Below are positions 13,762-20,956 of a DNA stretch of 40,184 bases, piece by piece. The position numbers were made by a program, and so were the translations under genes. Source of the DNA: an uncultured Bacteroidales bacterium (GTDB taxonomy: Bacteria; Bacteroidota; Bacteroidia; Bacteroidales; Bacteroidaceae). The notes beneath the pieces are model-generated. The model was not told the origin of the DNA, did not search any database, and was given only the letters and a program-made list of their open reading frames with translations. The stretch spans positions 1-40,184 of the forward strand of contig CACYQI010000017.1 of NCBI GenBank assembly GCA_902776455.1, in the 5' to 3' direction. Each line of letters starts with the position of its first letter. Positions within the stretch are counted from its first letter, which is position 1.

Positions 13762-16014
13762 CTATATCACCATCCCCAGCATGCTGAGGTCGGCTTCCTC
13801 GCCCACTACCCAGACGATGTCGCCTTTAGCAAAGCGGCGGCGCGACTGTATGAGGCCGATGTGACCGTTCGCTTCTTCCACTCCCACCACCATGCAATGA
13901 TACTTCGTGCGAAAGTCAACGTCCTGCAAGGACTTGCCTATGAGCGGACTACTCTCGCTGAGCTTGATGGAAATGATCGACATGCTGTACTCGTCCTTAT
14001 TGCTTCGGTTCGGCTCCACCACGTCCTGTTCGCTGCGAATGCGCATGGCTTCAATGGTTTCCCTACCCGCCACGACCTCTAGTTCGTCGCCGGGATAGAT
14101 GCGATGGCTGCCGCCGGGAATGTTTATTCTGTAGCCCGCACGGATGATGGCCGCTATGTGGAGGTTGTCGGTCTTACCGAAGTGTAGCTGTGCCAACGTC
14201 TTTCCGCTCCAAAGAGAATGCTTGGGTACGCCTACACGCCCTATCTGCAAGTCCTTTCCCCGCAGCTTTCGGCCGTAGCCAAGCGTGGTGCGTTGTTCCC
14301 GTTGGCGAAGGTTTTGCTTGAACGTACGCTCCATGCGGATGCTCACATACTTCACGGCACGGCTCATCACTATCAGCACAAGAGCCACGATGCTCAGCAG
14401 AACGTTCCACACCCACCATAGAGAAGAAAGGTATTCCACTACATTATAAACGATGATAAGCCCTATGAGTACCTTGAAGAAGATGGTTATCTCAATCATC
14501 ATCCTGTTGATTCCGCCCAGCGAACGCAGGTAGTGCACGTTCTTGTTCCTGTTCTTGCGAACCACGATGGCACGGATGCTTGGCGACAGGAGCAGCAGGG
14601 TGATGACGCAACAGACAACTTGGCCGTAAGTTTCTCCGAAGAGGCTCTGGCACAAAGACAGTACGGCCGATAAACTGAACATGCCCATAGCGATGCTGAT
14701 GGTCAGGAAGGCGGCCGTCTGTAGAAGTATGGCTTTGATGAACTGACGCCAAGGTTGAACGGAGGGAAGCTGGTACTTCTGGAGCGAAGACTTCAAGACA
14801 GAGGCCAACTCCTCCTGCTTTTTCATGCTCTCCCTTATTCGTGGATTGAGCACTTCCTCAACCTGAACGCTCACTTTGGGAGCAAGGCGGATGATGTAGG
14901 GCGTGAGGAAAGTGGTGATGATGCTCACGGCAACGACCACAGGATAAAGGAACTGACTGGTAACGTCCAACTCTTGTCCGAGGCCTGCTATGATGAATGC
15001 GAACTCGCCTATCTGCACCATCGAGAAGCCGCTGCTCAAGGCTATCTTCACGTCGCCACTCGTCACGAAGAAACTCAGGCTTCCGAAGAACATCTGGCCC
15101 AGCACCACAGCAAGCGTCAGCACAAGGATGGGGAGCCAGTATTGCGTTAGGACAGAGGGTTCAACCATCATGCCGACGGACACAAAAAAGACGGCTCCAA
15201 AAAGGTCGCGCAGGGAGCTGACGCTCTTCTCGATGCTTTCGGCCTCCAATGTTTCAGCCAGAATGCTACCCATCATAAAGGCTCCGAAGGCCGGACTATA
15301 GCCAACGCTTGATGCCATGACAGCAAGCAGGAAGCAAAGGCCTACGGAGACCACAAGCAATGTCTCGCTGTTGATGTACTGCTTAGCCTTGCGGAGAATG
15401 AGCGGCACAACGTAGATGCCGACCATGAACCACAACATAAGGAAGAATCCAAGCTGCAAGAGGCTCTTTATCAGCTCTGTGCCTTCGAACTTACGACTCA
15501 CGGCCAAGGCACTCAGCACTACCATGAGCAGGATGCCCAGAATGTCCTCCAAGATGAGAACCGACAGTACGCCGGACGCAAAACGCTTGGTTCTGAGGCC
15601 GAGGTCGTCGAAGGCTTTGTAGATGATGGTAGTGGAACTCATGCTCAGCATGCCGCCCAGGAAGATTTTGTCCATGCTGGGCCAGCCGAACAACGACGCT
15701 ACCATGCCGCCCACACCTATCATGCTGAACATCACCATCACGGCGGTCAGGATAGGCTTCATGCCCATGCGAACTATCTTCTTGAACGAGAACTCGAGTC
15801 CCAGCGTGAACATCAGGAAGATGACACCCAGTTCGCTCCACTCCTCGATGCCCTCCATGCTGCTCACCGACGGCGTGTAAGTCATGTGAGGCCCAGCAAG
15901 GAAGCCTGCCACAATGTAACCAAGGACAAGCGGCTGCCTGAGCCGCTTGAAGATGATGGTCACTATGCTTGCCACTACAAGGATGTAGGCAAGGTCGGTT
16001 ATCAGCGGGGACAA
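13762..16014 (-). CDS. CPA2-type cation/proton antiporter with two RCK-C domains
   Basis: 750 residues. About 12-13 hydrophobic segments fill the first two thirds, with the KefB/CPA2 signatures RQPLVLGYIVAGFLAGPH, ELGVIFLMFTLGLEFSF and GYSPAFGAFMMGSILAET. After a second hydrophobic block (about 425-560) come two regulatory RCK-C (TrkA-C) domains at about 600-665 (VPKHSLWSGKTLAQL, YPGDELEVVAGRE) and 675-748 (LSESSPLIGKSLQDVDF, FAKGDIVWVVGE). It probably exchanges K+ or Na+ for protons across the inner membrane. The start appears to be TTG at 16014; no in-frame ATG lies upstream. A heptamer hairpin precedes it. Confidence 0.9.
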   Translation of the reverse strand: MSPLITDLAYILVVASIVTIIFKRLRQPLVLGYIVAGFLAGPHMTYTPSVSSMEGIEEWSELGVIFLMFTLGLEFSFKKIVRMGMKPILTAVMVMFSMIGVGGMVASLFGWPSMDKIFLGGMLSMSSTTIIYKAFDDLGLRTKRFASGVLSVLILEDILGILLMVVLSALAVSRKFEGTELIKSLLQLGFFLMLWFMVGIYVVPLILRKAKQYINSETLLVVSVGLCFLLAVMASSVGYSPAFGAFMMGSILAETLEAESIEKSVSSLRDLFGAVFFVSVGMMVEPSVLTQYWLPILVLTLAVVLGQMFFGSLSFFVTSGDVKIALSSGFSMVQIGEFAFIIAGLGQELDVTSQFLYPVVVAVSIITTFLTPYIIRLAPKVSVQVEEVLNPRIRESMKKQEELASVLKSSLQKYQLPSVQPWRQFIKAILLQTAAFLTISIAMGMFSLSAVLSLCQSLFGETYGQVVCCVITLLLLSPSIRAIVVRKNRNKNVHYLRSLGGINRMMIEITIFFKVLIGLIIVYNVVEYLSSLWWVWNVLLSIVALVLIVMSRAVKYVSIRMERTFKQNLRQREQRTTLGYGRKLRGKDLQIGRVGVPKHSLWSGKTLAQLHFGKTDNLHIAAIIRAGYRINIPGGSHRIYPGDELEVVAGRETIEAMRIRSEQDVVEPNRSNKDEYSMSIISIKLSESSPLIGKSLQDVDFRTKYHCMVVGVEEANGHIGLIQSRRRFAKGDIVWVVGEEADLSMLGMVI

Positions 16015-16030
16015 TATATTTAGTAATGTT

Positions 16031-16134
16031 AAGTGGTTAGAGGTAAGAGGTTAGGGGTTAGAGAAATGCTTGTGATGTTTATTAGAGCCTAAAGGTATTC
16101 TCTAACCCCTAACCTCTTACTTCTAACCACTAAC
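16031..16134. repeat. Heptamer-arm hairpin element, copy 1
   Basis: The left arm (16031-16064) is a run of AGNGGTT-type heptamers and the right arm (16099-16134) is its reverse complement with about one mismatch over 32 bp. The 34-nt loop (16065-16098, AATGCTTGTGATG start) matches the loop of the element at 32727-32818. It fills the gap between the nadA stop and the antiporter start. Confidence 0.85.
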
Positions 16135-16147
16135 TATATATAAAATC

Positions 16148-17128
16148 CTATTTACTCAGCTCGAGCATGCGGTTGATGCACTTCACGGCTTTCTCTGCCA
16201 CTTGCTGCTCGACTTCTATCTCCGGCCATTCGTACTTCAAACAATTGTAAAGCTTCTCCATCGTGATGAGCTTCATGAAGTTGCACTCGTTGCAGGCGCA
16301 AGTGCTGTCGTTGGGAGGAGCGGGAATGAAGGTCTTTTCCGGGCAGGCCTGCTGCATCTTGTGGAGGATGCCGCTCTCTGTGGCGACGATGAATTCCGTA
16401 GCGCTGTCCTCCTGCGAGAACTTGAGCAGAGCGGCTGTGCTGCCTACCTTATCGGCCACTTTTACGATGGGGCCTTTGCATTCCGGGTGGACGAGTATCT
16501 TGGCATCGGGATGAGCGGCCTTGAGTTCCAAGATGCGTTCGAGGCTGAACTTCTCGTGGACGTGGCACGCACCGTTCCAGAGAACCATCTGTCTGCCAGT
16601 GACTGAGTTGATGTAGTTGCCGAGGTTGCGGTCGGGGCCGAACACTATCTTCTCGTCCTTAGGCAGCGAGTTGACCACCTTCATAGCGTTGCCGCTGGTC
16701 ACTACGATGTCCGTGAGGGCCTTCACGGCAGCAGTCGTGTTGACGTAGCTAATGACGGTGTGACCCGGATGTGCCTTTACAAATTCGCCGAACTCATCGG
16801 CCGGACAGCTTTCCGCCAGCGAGCACGAGGCGTTCAGGTCGGGCACGAGCACCTTCTTCTCGGGGCAGAGAATCTTGTTCGTCTCGCCCATGAAGTGTAC
16901 GCCACACATCACGATGATGTCGGCATCTGTCCGTGCAGCCTGCTGAGCCAAGGCCAGACTGTCGCCAACGAAGTCGGCTATGTCCTGTATCTCGGGCTGC
17001 GTATAGTAATGCGCCATGATTATGGCATTCTTCTCCTTGGCCATGCGGCGTATCTCGGCCTTCATGTCCACACCTTCCGGCACAGCTTCGTCGGCGTAGC
17101 CTGCTGCTTTCCACTTGTTGTCAACCAT
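16148..17128 (-). CDS. nadA: Quinolinate synthase A
   Basis: 326 residues. It condenses iminoaspartate with dihydroxyacetone phosphate to quinolinate in NAD synthesis and needs a [4Fe-4S] cluster. The three cluster cysteines are in VMCGVHFMGE, VHPECKGP and CACNECNFM. Other conserved parts are NAIIMAHYYTQPEIQDIADF, VISYVNTTAAVKA and GPDRNLGNY. The neighbouring nadB and nadC are not in the window. It runs away from the candidate oriC to its right. The cluster makes it a client of the suf system encoded at 30121-36680 (family knowledge). Confidence 0.97.
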   Translation of the reverse strand: MVDNKWKAAGYADEAVPEGVDMKAEIRRMAKEKNAIIMAHYYTQPEIQDIADFVGDSLALAQQAARTDADIIVMCGVHFMGETNKILCPEKKVLVPDLNASCSLAESCPADEFGEFVKAHPGHTVISYVNTTAAVKALTDIVVTSGNAMKVVNSLPKDEKIVFGPDRNLGNYINSVTGRQMVLWNGACHVHEKFSLERILELKAAHPDAKILVHPECKGPIVKVADKVGSTAALLKFSQEDSATEFIVATESGILHKMQQACPEKTFIPAPPNDSTCACNECNFMKLITMEKLYNCLKYEWPEIEVEQQVAEKAVKCINRMLELSK

Positions 17129-17193
17129 CTTTTTTATATTATTATATATGTTATATATTTATAAAATGTATATCTATGATGATGATGATGTGC

Positions 17194-17546
17194 GGTGGAT
17201 AAGTTCATAATATATGGTCCGTTTCAGGTGGCTCTGCAGTTATCAACTTGCTATCCACTTTATTTCGTCACGTATGAACATGGTGCTCTTCCGTCTTAAT
17301 TGTTGGGAATGACAGGGATGCCCTGGTTGTGGCGGACGGTTATCAACATGTCTTTACAAGTCGCAAAGTTAATAATTTTATGTGAAATGCTGTCTTGATA
17401 ACTTCTTTTTTTTGTGTTTATAGATGTTTTATAACATTTCGTGAATGTGAATAAAAGGTGGCGGAGGTCCGTTTTGTTGGTTTTAGTGTAAATAACTTTG
17501 AAGTTATTAACCGAGTTATCCACAGAATTTGTTAACTTTGTCCACA
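17194..17546. other. Candidate chromosomal replication origin (oriC)
   Basis: Six DnaA-box-like 9-mers lie in the divergent gap between nadA and the TrmH-type gene: TTATCCACC (minus, 17194-17202), TTATCAACT (17240-17248), CTATCCACT (17251-17259), TTATCAACA (17340-17348), the perfect TTATCCACA (17516-17524) and TTGTCCACA (17538-17546). Between boxes four and five, 17360-17460 is A/T-rich with a T9 run, suitable for unwinding. Bacteroidetes origins often lie away from dnaA. A regulatory DnaA-binding cluster such as datA is the alternative. GC skew was not computed. Confidence 0.55.
17493..17540 (+). promoter_or_regulatory. Possible tandem -7 elements for the TrmH-type gene
   Basis: TAACTTTG occurs at 17493-17500 and again at 17533-17540; the second overlaps a DnaA-box-like site. 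A TTTG lies at 17473-17476, 16 bp before the first. The spacing is imperfect, so the assignment is weak. Confidence 0.35.
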
Positions 17547-17565
17547 TGTTTTTGAAATTTGAAGT

Positions 17566-18090
17566 ATGAGAAAGTTGAAAGTAACGGAGCTTGGTCGCAT
17601 GAGTTTGGCAGAGTTCAAGGAGGCCGACAAGCAGCCGCTGGTGGTTGTGCTTGACCATGTGCGCAGTCTTTACAACGTGGGGAGCGTCTTCCGCAGCAGC
17701 GATGCTTTCCGCATCTCGGGCGTTTGTCTGTGCGGCATCACAGCCCGTCCGCCGCATCCCGAGATACACAAGACGGCCCTCGGGGCTGAGGAGAGTGTGG
17801 ATTGGCGCTACTTCGAGCGGACAGAGGATGCGGTCTGTTGGCTCAAGGAGGCTGGCTACACGGTGCTTGCTGTAGAGCAATGCGAGGGGAGTACCATGCT
17901 GCAGGACTTCCATCGGCAGCCGGGAAGGAAGTATGCCGTAGTGTTTGGCAACGAAGTGAAAGGCGTGCAGCAGCAGGTGGTCGATAGTTGTGACGGCTGT
18001 CTCGAAATACCGCAATACGGCACCAAGCACAGTCTGAACGTCAGCGTCACAGCAGGCATCGTCCTCTGGCACTTGTCGGAGAAGCTGTGA
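17566..18090 (+). CDS. TrmH/SpoU-family RNA 2'-O-methyltransferase
   Basis: 174 residues, the short SpoU form with only the SPOUT knot domain. Motif 1 is LYNVGSVFRSSDAF, motif 2 is VVFGNEVKGV and motif 3 is EIPQYGTKHSLNVSVTAGIV, together forming the S-adenosylmethionine knot and dimer interface. It should methylate a ribose 2'-OH in tRNA or rRNA; the target position cannot be told from the sequence. It starts at 17566, just after the candidate oriC, and is transcribed away from it. Confidence 0.93.
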   Translation: MRKLKVTELGRMSLAEFKEADKQPLVVVLDHVRSLYNVGSVFRSSDAFRISGVCLCGITARPPHPEIHKTALGAEESVDWRYFERTEDAVCWLKEAGYTVLAVEQCEGSTMLQDFHRQPGRKYAVVFGNEVKGVQQQVVDSCDGCLEIPQYGTKHSLNVSVTAGIVLWHLSEKL

Positions 18091-18117
18091 AAGCTTCGTG
18101 TCCTTTATCTTCCCCTC

Positions 18118-18260
18118 AGCGGCTATTCCCCTCCCCTCGAAGTGGAGAAGACCCCTCCCAATCTTCCTTAAAGGGAAGGGGCTTGGAAGTTAGCAAGGAA
18201 GCTTGTCCGCGGTTCCCCTCCCCTCGAAGGGGAGGGGGTAGGGGTGGGGAGTGTAAACTC
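18118..18260. repeat. G-rich hairpin repeats downstream of the TrmH-type gene
   Basis: Two or three copies of the G-rich hairpin, including a complete CCCTCCCCTCGAAGGGGAGG core near 18214-18235. They continue into the 66-bp tandem array. No gene is supported between 18091 and 18775. Confidence 0.75.
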
Positions 18261-18281
18261 ACCTCTCAAAGCTTTAACTGC

Positions 18282-18567
18282 TTCACCCCACCCCTAACCC
18301 CTCCCCTTAAAAGGGAGGGGAAAGGACCTTTAAACGCAGTCAGCCTTTTCACCCCACCCCTAACCCCTCCCCTTAAAAGGGAGGGGAAAGGACCTTTAAA
18401 CGCAGTCAGCCTTTTCACCCCACCCCTAGCCCCTCCCCTTAAAAGGGAGGGGAAAGGACCCTTGAATGCAGTCAGCCTTTTCACCCCACCCCTAACCCCT
18501 CCCCTTAAAAGGGAGGGGAAAGGAAGTTGCAAAGGAGGGGAAAGGAAGTTGCAAGGGAGGGGAAAGG
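18282..18567. repeat. Tandem 66-bp G-rich repeat (4 copies) plus a 22-bp-like tail
   Basis: TTCACCCCACCCCTAACCCC starts at 18282, 18348, 18414 and 18480, an exact 66-bp period; each unit has a CCCCTTAAAAGGGAGGGG hairpin and an AAACGCAGTCAGCC spacer. After the fourth, GAGGGGAAAGGAAGTTGC repeats about 2.5 times at roughly 22 bp. Open frames on both strands are pure repeat, since 66 is a multiple of 3. Confidence 0.92.
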
Positions 18568-18636
18568 ATGCTCAGAACAGGCTGTTTCCGCACCCATTTG
18601 GTGCCGTTATTTCATCTCCCCTATGATACCCGGTTT

Positions 18637-18724
18637 TACGCCGCGTGGAGCATCGGCCGATTCTCCGTGGAGTGTAAGCCGATTCTCCACGGAGTGTAAG
18701 CCGATTCTCCACGGAGTGTAAAAC
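18637..18724. repeat. 22-bp palindromic repeat array (CTCCACGGAG family)
   Basis: Three full units at 18659, 18681 and 18703 and a partial one at 18637. Each holds CTCCGTGGAG or CTCCACGGAG followed by TGTAAGCC. It lies between the 66-bp array and the 3' end of the coiled-coil gene. Confidence 0.9.
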
Positions 18725-18775
18725 CACCCCCCTTGGGGGCTTTCTTTTCGGGACTGCAAGAAGGCCTGAACGACC

Positions 18776-19354
18776 TTACTTGATGATGCCGTCGATGAGG
18801 TGTCTTTTTGCCTCATCTTTAGCAACTTTTGCCTTTTCGAGCGCTTCCTTTGCCATGTTGTTTTCTTTGGTGAAGCCCTCCATGTCCTTCTTCAGCTCGT
18901 CGATTTCGCTGTTGATTTTCTCCAGCTTCTGTTCGGCCTTCTGCAACTTCTGCTGTGCCTTCGAGATTCCGTTCTCGGCCTTTGTGGCCTTCGACTGTGC
19001 CTTGGCGAGTTTGTTGCCGGCCTTTGTGTGCTTGGACTCCATCTTGATGCTCGTCTTCTGTGCCTTGGCCAGATTGCTGTCGGCCTTCTTCTCGAGCGAA
19101 GCAGCCCGCTTGGCTACCTTCAGGTTGCTCTCTGCCTTCTTCAGATCAGCCTTCGTCTTGCTGATTTTCGAACTAAGCTCGTGGCTGCTGTCGGTCTTGG
19201 CATTGGTCTTGAGCGTGTTGAGTTCCATCTTCAAACGGCTGACCTGACTTGTGTATTCGTTCTTCCAGTCGAGGCACGACCTGCCGTCGCTAATTGTTTG
19301 TGCCATTGAGGGCAACGCGATGACCATCGTCATCATCAGTAATAACTTCTTCAT
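18776..19354 (-). CDS. Secreted Lys/Ala-rich coiled-coil protein
   Basis: 192 residues. Signal peptide MKKLLLMMTMVIALPSMAQ. A single cysteine follows (RSCLDWKNEY). Almost all of the rest (about 40-188) is heptad-rich helix with recurring KAESNL, KAQKTS, KAQSKATKAENGISKAQQ and KLEKINSEIDELKKD, so a long periplasmic coiled coil is predicted. No enzymatic motif. It resembles small periplasmic coiled-coil proteins of Prevotella; function unknown. It is 43 bp downstream of dacB's stop-distal side on the same strand? The dacB stop is at 19398, so this gene starts just after dacB ends and could be cotranscribed with it. Confidence 0.8.
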   Translation of the reverse strand: MKKLLLMMTMVIALPSMAQTISDGRSCLDWKNEYTSQVSRLKMELNTLKTNAKTDSSHELSSKISKTKADLKKAESNLKVAKRAASLEKKADSNLAKAQKTSIKMESKHTKAGNKLAKAQSKATKAENGISKAQQKLQKAEQKLEKINSEIDELKKDMEGFTKENNMAKEALEKAKVAKDEAKRHLIDGIIK

Positions 19355-19397
19355 TGTGAATTGATTTAGTTAGATTATTAAATGTATGTTGGTTGTT

Positions 19398-20750
19398 TCA
19401 TCTGCATAGTTCTATGCAAACTTTGTCCTGGAAGGTGCGTCCTATGGCCGACGATGGCACGCCCTGATTGATGATGGCGAAGGCCAAGACGTGTCCGTTG
19501 GTTGCCGTCAGATAGCCGGCCAGCGAGACGATGCCGGTCACGGTGCCTGTCTTGGCCCGCACGTTTCCCTCGGCTACTGTGCCGATCATGCGTTTCTGCA
19601 ACGTGCCGTCGTAGCCCGCTATGGGCAGCGAAGGCAGCAGGTGCTCCCTGATAGGCTCGTTGCGCCAAGCGTAGCCCAGCATGGCGACCAGCATCTCGGC
19701 CGACACATAGTTGTAGAGCGACAGTCCGCTGCCGTCGGCCACCTTGTAGCTCTCGGCGTCCAGTCCGATGCTCTTGAGCAGACTTTCCGTGCGGCTCGCA
19801 GCTTCCTTGTGTCCTCCGCCTTTCTTTCCGCCGATGGCTGCCGTCTGATAGAACAGGCATTCGGCGTAGATGTTGTTGCTCTCTTTCATCATCGGCAACA
19901 GCAGTTCGTCCAGTCCGTGCCGGATGGAATAGACGACCTTTCCTCCCACATCGCCCCGCGGAGAGAGGCTGTTTCTCCCCTTCCCTTCAGGGGAGGGGTA
20001 GGGGGAGAGGCTTATCCCCGCCTTCGCCATTGCCTCTGTCCAGTACTGCTCGAAGGTGTCCTTGCCATCGACGAGCAGAGCGGAGAGCGGACCGTAGTCG
20101 TCGTCCCAGCACCATCCCCAGCCGAGGGGCGTGTCCTCGCGCATCGAAAGGTCATAGACCACGGTGCCTGCTATGCTCTCTATGCCTTGCTGCTGGCGTA
20201 TAGTGGCAGCGGCCTGGAGGAGTTCGTCGGGCGTGACGAGCGGATCCATGCCGCCCACGACGACGAGGTCGCCTTGCAGTACGCCCGCCGTCACCTTCCC
20301 CCTCATGCGGAACTCTGTGCGAAGCTGATAGTCGCCCCTAAGGTAGTGGAGGGCCGTCACAGCCGTCACTACCTTTTGGCACGAGGCGGGCCGCATCCTT
20401 TGGGCAGCGTTGACGGCATAGAGAGGCTCCCCTTCCGTCAGGTCGTACACGTAGAGTCCCAGCTGAGTCGTCTCGAAGAGAGGCGACAGACAGAGCGAGT
20501 CGAGTGCCTGCTGCTTGGCGGCTTGCCACGTCCCCAGCGGGAAACGATGCACCTGCGAGACGAGCGGACGGGCACTCCGAACGGGTTCCTCCGTCACCAC
20601 CTCCGTCTCTGCCTCCACCGTTGCCACAGGCTCTACGACGACAGGCACTTGGGGACGCTGATCTACCTCATAGACGCGATGCTGAACAACACGCTTCGAG
20701 GCACACGATGCCACAAGCAACAGCAGCAGTAAGTATTTCGTGTATTTCAT
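19398..20750 (-). CDS. dacB: D-alanyl-D-alanine carboxypeptidase/endopeptidase, PBP4 type lipoprotein
   Basis: 450 residues from the ATG at 20750; the longer frame to 20858 is rejected because MKYTKYLLLLLLVASCAS is a lipoprotein signal with its lipobox cysteine, and the promoter lies inside the extension. Penicillin-binding motifs: SxxK as SCQK (in MRPASCQKVV), SxN as SNN (in MMKESNNIYAE) and KTG in VRAKTGTVTGI. It trims or cleaves peptidoglycan peptides in the periplasm. A G-rich hairpin repeat (19967-20011) encodes SLSPYPSPEGKGRNSLSP in a loop before the SNN motif. Family length is about 430-480 residues. Confidence 0.93.
   Translation of the reverse strand: MKYTKYLLLLLLVASCASKRVVQHRVYEVDQRPQVPVVVEPVATVEAETEVVTEEPVRSARPLVSQVHRFPLGTWQAAKQQALDSLCLSPLFETTQLGLYVYDLTEGEPLYAVNAAQRMRPASCQKVVTAVTALHYLRGDYQLRTEFRMRGKVTAGVLQGDLVVVGGMDPLVTPDELLQAAATIRQQQGIESIAGTVVYDLSMREDTPLGWGWCWDDDYGPLSALLVDGKDTFEQYWTEAMAKAGISLSPYPSPEGKGRNSLSPRGDVGGKVVYSIRHGLDELLLPMMKESNNIYAECLFYQTAAIGGKKGGGHKEAASRTESLLKSIGLDAESYKVADGSGLSLYNYVSAEMLVAMLGYAWRNEPIREHLLPSLPIAGYDGTLQKRMIGTVAEGNVRAKTGTVTGIVSLAGYLTATNGHVLAFAIINQGVPSSAIGRTFQDKVCIELCR
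19967..20011. repeat. G-rich hairpin repeat in frame inside dacB
   Basis: CCCTTCCCTTCAGGGGAGGG with its GTAGGGGGAGAGG tail, the same core as the intergenic elements. Minus-strand translation gives a Pro/Ser/Gly-rich peptide with no stop codon. Confidence 0.85.
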
Positions 20751-20798
20751 TATTCTTTGTTTCGTAGGTTCCAGTCCTATAGGTTTTCTTTCAAAGCA

Positions 20799-20830
20799 CA
20801 AAGTTACAAGAAAAGTTGCACATTGCCAAT
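20799..20830 (-). promoter_or_regulatory. Promoter for dacB
   Basis: TAACTTTG on the minus strand (20799-20806) with ATTG (20827-20830) as a 3-of-4 -33 match after 20 bp. It lies 49 bp upstream of the ATG at 20750. Confidence 0.6.
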
Positions 20831-20880
20831 AAAAGCGTGCAAAAATATAATGAAACATCGTCCTAAACGCAGAAAAAAGT

Positions 20881-20911
20881 TTTGGAATGTGGAGAAATAG
20901 TTCTAATTTTG
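20881..20911 (+). promoter_or_regulatory. Promoter for the carbohydrate-binding protein gene
   Basis: TTTG (20881-20884), 19-bp spacer, TAATTTTG (20904-20911): a full match to the Bacteroidetes consensus, about 45 bp before the ATG at 20957. Confidence 0.7.
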
Positions 20912-20956
20912 TAGGCGAAAATGAATTATAATAAGGTATAATAGTAAAGTTAGGCC

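Noticed and set aside
18087-18626. 179-codon plus frame and a minus frame at 18266-18532
   Set aside because: Both are the 66-bp tandem repeat read through; the frame stays open only because 66 is a multiple of 3.
18282-18724. CRISPR array
   Set aside because: Spacers are not unique sequences, units are contiguous with no variable spacer, and no cas genes are present; the same holds for the 22- and 88-bp arrays.
19398-20858. Longer dacB start
   Set aside because: The extension covers the promoter and hides a good lipoprotein signal; the ATG at 20750 is better.
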